DNA from: Takifugu bimaculatus
Lineage: Eukaryota; Chordata; Actinopteri; Tetraodontiformes; Tetraodontidae
Direction of reading: 5' to 3'
NCBI GenBank assembly: GCA_004026145.2
Contig: CP034975.1
Coordinates: forward strand, 24,186,361 to 24,250,360
Length of the DNA stretch: 64,000 nt
The notes below the pieces were generated by a model that saw only the letters and a list, made by a program, of their open reading frames with translations, ran no database searches and was not told the DNA's origin. Positions 12,450-23,145 of this stretch are shown piece after piece. The translations under genes and the position numbers were made by a program. Each line of letters opens with the position of its first letter. Within the stretch, counting starts at the first letter, position 1.

Positions 12450-14515
12450 GATGAAGATGATGATGATGACGCTGGGTCGAGTCGCTCAACAAAAGAGCTT
12501 TTTGTTTGATCTCCGCACAAAAAATGATCCAGTTTAGCTGGTGGGAAATATTACACAGAAAATTTCGAGAGGCACCATTGTTAATGAAAGTTAATTTGTA
12601 ACATCGCAACAAAGCAGCGTTTAGTCAACCTCGGTGTGTGATTTGTATGTCTGAACTTCGCAGAAGTAATCCAGATTAAACAGGAAGTGGGTGTGCAACT
12701 TCCTGAGTGTTTACGCCCTCCGCGATGTCTTCCAGGTTCTCTACGCGTCTGAACAATTTTACCGTTAATTCGATTTACGATTTCTAGAGGGTAAAAATAA
12801 CAAAGTCAATCGAAGTAATTGTAAATTGTTAAGATTAAGGTCAAAGAAAATTGTGATTGGATTGTGAACATGTAATTAAAGAACTGCGAACGGTATTCAT
12901 CCATTCCGTAGATCTGTATCTAGTTTTGAGACTTTAGCTGGAAGCGTTATTTTTAGCCTCCCGTTTTGTCTTGTTTCTTGATGGGGTTTTTTTTAGGTGT
13001 TGTACAAATACATACTACAATGTTAACAGATGTATCTGATTTTAGCTCCTGTTAAACAAAACTCTGGGTTGACTTTGAGCCATGTGAAAGAAGGTTGGGT
13101 TTTATCACATGTTTCTTTTTGAAGTCTTTTTAAAAAGTTAATTTATGCACAAACCATTCAGGTAACCCTCGTAATGCCTTCCTGGTCGCCCCACACCTTG
13201 TTTCCTCTGGGTATCCCGCCTGGTATGACTATTATTGACAGCATTTAGTGTAAACTGACATTCAATTTTGTCTTTAATCTTACTTCAGGCTAACCAATTT
13301 CTCCCTGTGTTTTTACCCCCATTATTTCCCGACCGTTTGATGAATGAGAAACATATAAAATTTACTTTGAGGTTCCAAGGACATGGTTATGTTATATAAT
13401 TAACATTTTAATACAGATTTATATTAGTCCAAACAATGGTGATGGTCTAATTTTAAAAAAATCTGATTATATTGATTCAAAAAATACCTAGAAACAAGCA
13501 ACACTAAGGGCCCATTTACTCCGCATAAAAACGGAAAACCTAACTCTATCCTGTCTTTGAAAGGTTTCAACAAAATCATTATTAAATGTGTCAGTGTTTT
13601 AGCTGATAAATTTCTGATTTTAGTAGAAATGGTAGTATGGTAATATCATTCCCAAAGATTAATAGATCAATAAACTGCCATCAAATCTATAGATTGCTCA
13701 ACAAACATAAATCCTGTCTTATATACAACCTTCCAAGACCCTTTTCCCATATTCACTAAAATTGTTATCATTTTGGCCAAATGAGAGGCCTTTCCAATCA
13801 CAAATTCATCTTTTGACCTGAAATTTATGGTTGGTAAACTTCGTGTAGGTCTCATGTTTGAACAGAAATAAGCAACACAAAGAGCAGTGAGTATCGACAT
13901 AACAAGATCTCTTAGAAATGTAGAGAGCATCTTGTACTGATAAAGTTTTATTGGCAGAGTATTCTAGTGTAAATGATGAACTTCTGATTCCAAATCATAA
14001 CTGCCATGCTAATCTAAAGGCTATTGTTCACAAAACGTTTTACAGTATATATAAACGGCATTTTAAATTTACATGCTGAACCTGGAGCAGCATTTGAACG
14101 TAACCTAATTTTCGGGTCATTATATGGACAGCGGATTTATTCTAGATGAACAAATTATCTATGTAGTCAAATCCTAAACTGTATATAAACTCTTTCACTT
14201 ATTATTAATAATGTTTGTGTTGTTTTTTTAGTCTATCACAGTCTGTAATTTTCTGGTATGGCCAGGGAAGACGTATACAGCGGCCATCAAACAAGGTGCA
14301 GTTCAGTGCTAGAGTTTCGGATTTTTCGCGGAGCCAGTCAATGCATCACACGCCTTTACTTCCTGTTGTGCAGCGCGCTGGCTTCGGCTGCCTGATGACA
14401 AGGCTCATTTATGCCCTGATTTCACTGCAGAAACGCAGTTCCAGTTTAGGTAAGGACTGTGTAATCGAGCAGCTTCATGCGACAGCAGCTATAGTTAGGT
14501 TGAATAGCGAATGAC
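12450..14515. other. Head-to-head intergenic region rab20 / naxd
   Basis: About 2 kb separates the two divergent starts. It should hold the 5'UTR and promoter of rab20 at the left and of naxd at the right (GC-richer around 14300-14515). The middle, roughly 12750-14200, is AT-rich. It contains one 87-codon open stretch (13667-13930, minus) that I do not recognise and do not call as a gene. Confidence 0.6.
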
Positions 14516-17500
14516 ATGCCGCAACAGCTGCAGTTGTTCGCACTTTGCGTTACCGCGGTAGCATTGTCGCTCGTCGCCACACTGGTCGGTCTGAATGAGA
14601 AAGGTAAAGTCAAAGAAATGTGAAGCTTGACGATTTTTTTTTTACAATGGCTGTTTGTTTGTGGAGTTTAGCTTAGCTTTTGGCCTACTGCGGCGTGTTG
14701 ATGTGTCCCCCTTTTCATCGGGGAGTTGGCAGGACAGCGTATGTACACGGTGGCGCCCAGGACCCCGCAGACACCTGCGGGCTCTTGCGTGGGCGGAGCC
14801 GCAGCAGAAAGACAGCAGACGTCTGCTGACGACGTCAAGGCATAAACACAGACGGCGAGGCTTTAGCCAGCCTGAAATGTCCTCACATTTAAGTATGGTA
14901 ATGATTTGCACCTTGGAAGCCTCGATGGAGCCACTCACAAAGCATCCCAAGCGGCCTCAATAGGTAGTTTTTGGTTGTCGGTTGTTTTTTTGTTTTTTGT
15001 TTTTTTACTGTAGCTCAGACATCCCGGATCCAGAGAGGAGTCCATCATAATCCATCTCCGTTCAACTCCGATCTTAAACTGACAGCTATGCAAGCGAACA
15101 CGACAAGAGGCTTCCTGTGGTCTGACGTGGAGACGCGGACCTTGCTGAACATCTGGGGCGATCAGGACATCCAGGCGGCTCTGGATGGAAACTTCCGTAA
15201 CAGCTTCGTGTACCGCGACATTTCACGGAGGCTGGGGGCCATGGGCTTCGAGAGGACTCCGGAACAATGCAGGGTGCGGATCAAAAGCCTCAAAAGGCAG
15301 TTCTTGTTGACAAAGGAGGGCAATCTGAGGAATAACGGGCAGTATCACAAGATTTTTAAGTTCTACGACACTATGGAGAGGATTTTAAGCAACCGACCAG
15401 CGATTGACCCTCAGGAGTTCATAGACTGGCGGGGCAGGAGGGGAGGAGGCCGGGGACGGCATGGAGGAGGATGGAGAGGATGCTCCAGGATGTTTACAAT
15501 GAGAGCAAAGGAGAGTGTCCCTATCCTGCAGAGACGGAAGTCAAGTTGGAATACCCCACTGTTCCCATCCCTATTCCTGTTAAAGTGACCGTGGGCAATA
15601 ACAGTAAGTGCACACACTTCTCTGTGTAAAATGATAAAACATGGCTCAAGCACATCATCTCAATAGCATGTCTCATTCTGTCTCACTCTCCACTTCAGGC
15701 CCTTCCATTAGACCACACAACAGCTGCCAGTCAGCCAATAATCTGTCAGCCAAGACGATTAAAAGGACACGGAAGCGGAGAACTAACTTCCCCATGGAAA
15801 AACTAATGGAGCAATTCCTGGACCAGAGCGCACAAGCTGAGGAGAATTTCTATCGCGTGGAAGAGCAGCGCCTGCAGGCAGAAGACCGTCGCAGAGAGGC
15901 CGAGCACACGCGAGAGCTGCACATGCTTCAGATGCTCGGCCAGATGTTCTCCAGCATCTCCTCTGTCAGATCGGCAGGCACCCCTTCTAAAATGGCGTCT
16001 CCCTCCAGTCTACTACGGAGCCTCCCCTTCATGTACGCGGGGACAGTCTGGTCAAGTTCGTTGCCCCTCACCCCAAAAAGACTGTTTTGCCCATCAAAGT
16101 CAGCTCTTGAACCCGGATCCCCACCCTCTAGGTATTAGCTTCGGTGTTGTGTTTGAAGCCTGGAGGTGATGGTGTGAAGGAATTACTCAAACACTGGAAG
16201 TTAAAGCTCAATCAGATGATATGTAAAATCTCACTGGCTCCATTAATCTTAAACTTCTAATCAAGTTTGTTGGCATTGCCTTCACACCCCACATCTAAAA
16301 GGCTTTGAACTCTCTCTACAGTGTTGGATCGTTACTACAGCTTGGGTTCAGCGTCACACAGAGGCATGGAGGGGGATATTCTGTCACTGATAAAAAACAT
16401 AGTTCCTCCACTGACATCCAAAAAGCACAAGGGACAAGATGGGCGTATTGGAATCATTGGAGGGTGCCAAGAGTACGTAATATTGTATCATCCAACCAGT
16501 TTTCTACTGATGCTGCCGTGTGGGATATTTGATCCGATTCTCTTATGTGTGTTTTCAACAGCTATACTGGAGCGCCGTATTTTGCTGCCATCTCCGCACT
16601 AAAAGTGGTGAGAATCATGACACTTTCTCAGGTTAACCTCATGTGAAGTGAGCTGTTTTTCCAGTAAATCTAGCTTTGCACAGTGCCGTTATGTCTTCCT
16701 TGTCTCCAGGGTGCTGACTTGTCTCATGTGTTCTGCACCAAAGATGCTGCACCTGTTATCAAATCATACAGCCCAGAGCTCATCGTCCACCCAGTTCTGT
16801 GAGTAACACTTGACTGAACTTTTAGAAACACCCTATTGGAAAGAAAAACACTACTGGAATTCATTGGGGGGAATCATATAACCTGCTTACCTTCCTCACT
16901 TTTTAATGTAGTTAAAGGGGTAAGTATACCATTTTAACTAGACTGGGACATTCCATATCTTTTGTGTCTCTGTGTGTCTCCCAATTAAGGGACAGTCCTA
17001 ATGCATTGGAAGAGATAGAAAAATGGCTCCCGAGACTTCATGGCCTTGTAGTGGGACCAGGCCTTGGGAGAGAAGCTGCCTTACTGAAAACTGCTAAGGC
17101 ATGTGGAATATATTCTCTCTCTGGGAACTTCCAGCTGCTCAGCAATAACTATAAAAATGAGCTGAATGGGATTTTCAACAGCTGTGAAATTGTAGTAATC
17201 AATGATTGTGGCCTCCTTGGGACTCTAAATGATAAAAACCTCCACTCAATTTCCATGAAAGGATTTATTCTTTTGTAAAAGCCATGCTTTAATAATAAAA
17301 CAAAGCAAGTTCAGAGTTTGCACATAACTCAGATTGTACTATATTTTTGAGAGAAAAACTCACATGAAAACAATACAACTGTGCGTAAATCTTTTTATTT
17401 GAAGATGATTTTAATTTTCATGCTCTTTCTGGATTGTGTTCATTTCTCTCTCGTATAGGAAGTGATCGAGAAGACTAAAGTGAGGGAGATCCCTATCGTC

Positions 17501-18423
17501 ATCGATGCAGTAAGCTGCGCTCCATGGAAATTCATTTGCAACGTTAACCAACATCCTGACCGCGTGTCATTTTATTTCCAACAGGACGGATTGTGGCTGG
17601 TTTCACAGCAACCATCTGTCATCCAGGGCTACCAGAAAGGAATCCTTACACCAAACTTCATGGAGTTCACCAGACTCTACGAGTCACTGGTGTGTTTCTC
17701 AGAAGAGTTGAAGCTCAGTCAGAATTCAGACATAATTTCATGTGTTCAGGTAACATCTTCTCTGTTTGGCTAACTCAGCACCACTGAACCCATGGACAAC
17801 ACTGACCATAAACGCAACGTCATGCAACTCAGTGGGGCAATGGGCAACATCACCCTGGTGCTGAAGGGAGAGCAGGATTTGATCTCTGATGGCAGCAAGG
17901 GTTTGTATCACACAAGGTTTCATGCCATTTCTGACTTTTTCCAAACCAAAACTGGATTTTGAGACTTCAGAGCTCATCGCTGGCTCTGTTCTGGTGTGAT
18001 CTCATGTTTTCAGTGATGGTGTGTAGTGTTGAAGGCAGTGGGAGAAGATGTGGTGGACAGGGTGACCTTCTGTCTGGATCTCTGGGAGTTTTGGCACACT
18101 GGGCTCATTCTGCCTCCACAGCTGGAACACTGAGAAGGTAAATATTGAGTTCCAGGGAAAGCATAAAGCACAGAAAATGTTCGGAATCCAAAGCTGTAGG
18201 TGAAAGTTGCAGACCAATACAGAATGGAGCACTAAAATTTAATTATGTCTCTTTTTTTTTTATTTCTCCAGTATGAATCCATCAGTGGTTGCAGCATTTG
18301 GGGCCTGTGCTCTTACCAGGCAGTGCAACAGTCAAGCATTTCAGCACCACGGCCGGTCCACCACAACATCGGACATGATCCAGGAGATTGGACCCTGCCT
18401 TCAAAAAGCTGTTTGAAAGCTGA
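14516..18423 (+). CDS. naxd: ATP-dependent (S)-NAD(P)H-hydrate dehydratase, with two apparent frameshifts
   Basis: NAXD repairs hydrated NADH and NADPH, working with the epimerase NAXE. Ten exons: 14516-14603, 16322-16472, 16562-16607, 16710-16798, 16990-17098, 17459-17509, 17585-17689, 17779-17900, 18014-18137 and 18272-18423, about 344 residues. Exon 1 encodes a hydrophobic N-terminus (MPQQLQLFALCV...), expected to be a targeting or signal segment. Conserved blocks are KHKGQDGRIGIIGGCQ, YTGAPYFAAISALKV, VVGPGLGR, VIDADGLWL, LTPNFMEF and GSGRRCGGQGDLLSGSLG, the last carrying the catalytic/ATP-binding GGQGD motif. Exon 8, entered in phase 0, reads CAC CAC TGA, while its remainder is open one base later. 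Exon 10 needs one base removed near 18396 to end in the expected PAFKKLFES. Intron 5 has a GC donor. Intron 1 contains another gene. Apart from the two frame breaks the gene looks normal and its length fits the family. Confidence 0.92.
15088..16138 (+). CDS. Myb/SANT-like (MADF-type) DNA-binding protein nested in naxd intron 1, frame disrupted
   Basis: Two exons are inferred: 15014-15603 (ATG at 15088) and 15699-16138. The N-terminal ~100 residues (GFLWSDVETRTLLNIWGD, then FERTPEQCRVRIKSLKRQF) form a three-helix trihelix/Myb-SANT domain, like those of fish SANT-domain proteins and vertebrate ZSCAN20/29-type proteins. Exon 2 encodes a basic stretch (KRTRKRRTNF) and a charged helix (EENFYRVEEQRLQAEDRRRE), a typical coiled-coil tail. 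The frame of the SANT domain does not fit exon 2. The frame ending in EYPTVPIPIPVKVTVGNN does fit it across a GTAAGT donor at 15604. A frame change is therefore needed between about 15420 and 15475, where one intermediate frame is acidic (EEAGDGMEEDGED). The last ~130 bases may also be out of frame, since another frame gives VKFVAPHPKKTVLPIKVSS then a stop. It may be a living gene with sequence errors or a decaying one. Its specific function is unknown. Confidence 0.6.
17099..17458 (+). other. GC-AG intron of naxd
   Basis: Exon 5 ends in AAG with the codons for LLKTAK, and exon 6 starts GAA GTG ATC GAG (EVIEK). To join these in phase 0, as in the family, the donor must be AAG|GCATGT. The nearest GT, at 17103, would shift the frame. 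The acceptor is a normal pyrimidine-rich CGTATAG. Reading through instead gives about 60 unrelated residues before a stop. Confidence 0.75.
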
Positions 18424-19792
18424 GAAACTGCTAATAGTTATTCAAGCAGTACTTACATTAAATTGCATTCTCTCTATTAATATACAGTGAGTGGGGTAGC
18501 AAATGAAATTAAGCTGTATTTAAATGAGTGTTGCAGTGTGACCATAATGCTGCACGGGTGACTGATTTATTTAAGGTGTGTTGAATATACCTTGTGAGAA
18601 AACCAAAGTCTTGTGTCTTCTGTCTCGTTTGTCATTATGAATACATTTGAAACGATTTTTTAAATACAGTATATAATTGTGGGGTTTTCTTGATTTCCCG
18701 TCTGCCACCACAGGGGGGCGATAGTGACGCCTGGACGTAGACATGGGCAGACTGGTTAACAGTTTATGACGTGTTGACCGGGGTAGCGATTGATGGCTGG
18801 TTTCTAATTATTTTTGTTCTTTTAAAAAAATAAAAAGGTCTAGTTTTAAAATCAGGAGGTGTGTACCTACATTATTCAAAGTGCACCTGGATATTAAAGG
18901 TCATTCGTATGTCAGTATTTAGCGCAGTTTAAATTATTGTTCAGGCAGTTTCGATAACAGCTATCCTCGGCTGCGCTTGAGCTCGCACGGGCGCGAAGAC
19001 CCCAGAAGCGGTGGTCCACTCGGCTATAAGCGACCTAGCCTTAGCATTGCCGGTGTCAAACCTCTGCTGCGGGAAAAGTACCGATAGCCACACGGTAAGT
19101 ACTCCTTCTAACTGCTCACTGGCTGGGTAAATTCGTTTAGTAATGCTTGGTTGAGAATTTGTTGCAGTGATGTTGTTGTTGTCTCGTTTCGTTAGTAACA
19201 CTGCAGGAAAAGCTATAACAAGCTAATTGGCTAGCATCAACATTTACAGTAAACCATTCAAGGGTGATTTACTTATTGCTTATAACGCTGTGTACGATGA
19301 TTTCTGGTGTATTTACATTTTCCTACGTGTAACGTTGTATGCAGAATCATCTTATATTTAAGTAAATGTTTACATCATAATTGAATGAACTCGCCATTTG
19401 ACTGTCTAGTCAGCGCTGGGGGTTCGTGTTTTTGTCGCAGCGGAATATAGTTGCCAGAGAGCTATGAAAAGAGGATTCAGTTGGAGTAAAAATTGCGTGT
19501 AAAGTTGACGAACGACATTTTATTAACACCCTATCTTAGCTTTAATTGCGAAATATACAAGCGCTAGAAGCGTTCGAAATAAAACGGTCTGATTATTGCA
19601 TGTCATCGTCCTAATGACGCGTCAGTGACGCGATCCTCCCCATTGCGCCGTCGCTTTTTAAAATGGTTATTTTACGATTCTGAAAGTCTGGAGTGCAAAA
19701 GGATTTGCTCTAGGTATCCTTTTGTAGGAGCCGATGAATGCCGTGTTTGATCAGAGATGCTGGATGTTGTGTGCAGGTGCAGCAGCGCCGCC
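18424..19792. other. Intergenic region naxd to ing1
   Basis: The left end holds the naxd 3'UTR; AATAAA occurs near 18828. The right end, from about 18950, is GC-richer and should contain the ing1 promoter and 5'UTR. I see no coding exon and no cars2 sequence, although in human CARS2 lies between NAXD and ING1. Confidence 0.6.
19615..19624. promoter_or_regulatory. CRE/ATF-like palindrome upstream of ing1
   Basis: TGACGCGTCA is a perfect 10-bp palindrome about 170 bases before the ing1 ATG. A further TGACGCG follows at 19626. It resembles ATF/CREB-type sites, but the match is to the sequence only and use in vivo is unproven. Confidence 0.35.
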
Positions 19793-21119
19793 ATGTTGAA
19801 CCCCTCCAATGGCGACCCGGGCCAGGTGGTCGTCAACTATGTTGAAGAGTATTTGGAGCTGGTGGAGTCACTGCCGTGTGATTTGCAAAGAAGTGTTTCC
19901 CTCATGAAAGAAATTGATGCCAAGTATCAAGGTAAATGAAGAAAAAGTTTTAGCTTCTGATGTATAAGGAGCAGATTTGCTTTTATCCTCTCCAAACTTT
20001 CCACACTTAAAAAAACAAAACAAGAACAGGTCTTCAAACTGATTTGAGGATGCAATCTGCAGTTCTGTTTTTGGATCAGGAGGTGTTTAAAAACTGGACT
20101 TAAGTAACAGTAAAGTTATATCTCAGTTATATCCCTGACAACCATTTCATATTAAATTGTAAGGATGTACTGCTGCTTCAGACAGGAAGTACTTTATGTT
20201 GCACAACAGATGTCCTGAAGGAGCTGGATGATGCGTACGAGCGTTACCGCCGGGAGTCCGACTCACTTCAGAGGAGAAAGCTTCAGATGTCTATTCAGAG
20301 GGCCCTTATTCGCAGTCAGGAGTTGGGAGATGAGAAGATCCAGATTGCTGGTCAGATGGTAGGTACAGAAGTATTCTCATGCTGCAAGGTGGATAGAAAC
20401 CTTTCCCACTATCACAGTTGGAACCTGATACCTCCCTGATGGTCTTGGTTGGGCTCCAGTTTACATTCCTTCTTCTTCCGCAGGTGGAGTTGGTTGAAAA
20501 CCGCACACGTCAAATCGACTGGCATTCGCAGCTTCTCCTGTCATCTCAGGAGGTTCCAGAGAGCCACGTTCCCACGACAACCTCCATGACAACCAGTGCA
20601 GCATCCATGATGTCGTCGTCGTCGACGTCCAACGTCACGCCGGGGAAAACCAGCCACCATGACAAGAAGCGGGACGAGATCACGCCTGGTTCGGCGGGGG
20701 GAGACAAGTCTGGAGGGAAACGCTCCAGACGTCAGAAAAATGGAGACACCCGAGATAGTTACGGAGGGATGGACCACTCGGACGAAGTGAGCCTGGGAGC
20801 GTCCCGTGAAAAGAGAGCGAAAACCTCATCAAAGAAGAAAAAAAGGTCAAAGGGCAAGTCTGAGAGAGAGGTGTCTCCCCCGGACCTGCCCATCGACCCA
20901 GATGAGCCCACGTACTGCCTGTGTGAGCAGGTCTCCTACGGCGAGATGATCGGCTGCGACAACGACGAGTGTTCTATCGAGTGGTTTCACTTCTCTTGTG
21001 TGGGACTGCATCATAAACCCAAAGGCAAGTGGTACTGCCCTAAATGTAGAGGGGAGAATGAGAAGACCATGGACAAGGCCTTAGAGAGGGCCAAGAAGGA
21101 GAGGGCCTACAACAGGTAG
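19793..21119 (+). CDS. ing1: Inhibitor of growth protein 1 (PHD-finger chromatin reader)
   Basis: ING1 reads H3K4me3 and recruits Sin3/HDAC-type complexes in the nucleus. Three exons, 19793-19931, 20210-20358 and 20484-21119, join in phase to give 307 residues. The N-terminal ING helical domain spans NYVEEYLELVESLPCDLQR to RSQELGDEKIQI. A Ser/Thr-rich linker and basic nuclear-localisation stretches (KRSRRQK, KKKKRSKGK) follow. The C-terminal PHD finger runs from YCLCEQVSYGEMIGCDNDEC to WYCPKCRGENE, with its Cys4-His-Cys3 zinc ligands intact. The polybasic tail ends KKERAYNR. The N-terminus (MLNPSNGD) matches the p33ING1b isoform of human. The start is in good context (GCCGCCATG). The linker is longer than in human, and an intron splits the helical region after GQM. 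Confidence 0.96.
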
Positions 21120-23145
21120 CCGTTAGCTGCTGTCACACAACCACCTGTAGGTTTCTTCTATTCGCTCACCACACGGCTGAAAACAGTAAAGATTTAAGGT
21201 TTGATCTTGTAAATAGTTATTTTTTGTAACTGCTGGCAATGATCTTGTTACACAGTGCTTTCATCTGCATGCAACATTCCGCTACATAACATGCTCGAGT
21301 TACAAATAAAACCTTTATAAATAAATGTCTTTGACTTCATTAGAGAATAGACATTAGCATTAGCACAGTTCTGTTCACAGCATCCGTCTCTGGCTCCTCG
21401 TCCTCCAACTAGAAATGCTCCTCAATCAACTTCTAACATGAAGAAATCAAATCCAGCTCATGTTCTGACCTGTAGTTGAAGCGACATCGGGCTCCAGTCT
21501 TCCATGTTACAGAATTAAAATCAAAATCACCACGCGGTTGAGCCACGTGCACGGACATCCTGACGTCCATTTCTGCACCTCATGTCACCCTGTGAAAATC
21601 AAGCTTAAGTCTGTTTTTAATTCCAATAAAACACTGGATGGAGTTGACGTTTTTATTCAAACGATAAAAACGATTCCGTCTCTGTTCTCTAATGGATGAA
21701 AATTACGGACAAAAACACTCTTAAATGTACGTTAAAATAAAAAAATAACTTATTTTTGAGGGGGGGGGTTATTCATGTCTCAGGACTTAGAACAGGCACA
21801 AGTGGAGTACCTTATAAAGCACAGCGCTCATTCAGGCCTGTGAGGTTACAAAAGACACTTTTTGATGTTAATTAGACACCTTCAGCAGAACAGAACGGTT
21901 CCATCTGACCCAAATCTGACAACTTTCCACACGTTGCTTTCAGTGGGAGCACCACTCGTACCTCCTGCAGCCTTCAAAACTAAACTGGAACAGAACTTAA
22001 GCTCACACTTGACTTTCACCAACTCTGATAACATACATTTGTAGGACATCTGACAGTGGAGTCTTGAGCTTCAACAGAGAAATAATGTTTCCTGTGTTTA
22101 CCTTTTTGGCAATGTTGGATGTCAAACTTTACCCTGAAGCTCTCGTGTGTTTGGCCTGGTGATAACAGGAAACAGCTGTCAGGACATTAGAGAGACATTT
22201 GTACAAAGCTGCTGAAGTGGCTCAGTGGGTCGTTTGAAACCTTCTCATGTCACCCCAGAACCCTGTGCAAACCCCAAAGAGCTGCCCTAACCCAGAGGTC
22301 AGCGTGTCCTTGAGCTGATAAGGACCTGACACCATCGAAGCATCTGGAGCAGGTTATATTAGTGGGAAGACCAAACAGTCTGAGCCCAGTTCTGATCTCA
22401 GAATATTTATTGGTTCGATATTTCTCCACCTACTCAAGTGACTTGCGTGCACTGAAAGGCCACATCGCAGCTGGTAACTCTGTACCCTGGCCCTTCAGTG
22501 ACCTGAGGGGCTGCCCCTCCAGAAGAGTGGCGGGGGGGGGGGCTCAGCAGACAACAGGTGGACGTATGAACAGCCTGAGATGTTGTCAAGCTGCATTTGA
22601 TGCCCAAGGACACGTTAGTGAGTCCTTGTCCTTTATTCTTGTTTTATACCCACCGCTGATGCTGCCTTTTGTCTCTTTAGTTGGATGAAATGAGGAAATC
22701 ACCAGTGTTTCCACCTAAATGTCCTATTGTGAGGATATAAACGCACTGTAGCGTTATCTTCTTACAATTTCCATAAATTTCACCCAAAAGCTAAATATCC
22801 AACTTTTTGTGAATAGCGTCTATACCATAATATTCCATAGGTGCAACATTTTTGTGCCGTTCAAATGGAGCAGAACGAACGATAAACACAAGGTTTTGTT
22901 TCACTTTTTTTATTAACATGAAGGGGGGGAATCACTGATTTAATTCAAATGCCTTGACCACTTAGAACACAAGTTTCTGTAATAGTTAAATGCTTATAAC
23001 AACAAATGTAGCGCTGACAACAGCCTACTCACACAACAGAATCGTTTCAGTGATTAACAGGACCCCCCAGGATTTAAGGCAGACGATCCTTGTTCAGGCT
23101 TAGACGCAGACTCATGGGACGGCCGCGCGCTCGCTTCCGTGCGTT
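21120..23145. other. 3'UTR of ing1 and 3'UTR of ankrd10 (convergent)
   Basis: AATAAA motifs near 21305 and 21320 are the likely ing1 poly(A) signals, about 190 bases after the stop. From about 22909 to 23145 the sequence is the probable 3'UTR of ankrd10 on the other strand. The 1.5 kb between them contains no coding exon I can support, only G-runs near 21761 and 22531. Confidence 0.6.
22909..22914 (-). terminator. Poly(A) signal of ankrd10 (distal 3' exon)
   Basis: AATAAA on the minus strand, about 230 bases downstream of the stop codon of the distal last exon at 23146. This is a plausible cleavage and polyadenylation signal; no transcript evidence is available here. Confidence 0.5.

Noticed and set aside
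13667..13930. 87-codon open frame on the minus strand
   Set aside because: No recognisable domain, AT-rich surroundings and no splice context. Left as unexplained sequence.
19714..19722. GTATCCTTT, an exact U12-type 5' splice-site consensus, upstream of ing1
   Set aside because: The only nearby acceptor is about 60 bases away and no U12 branch-point motif is visible. Probably chance in the 5'UTR or promoter.
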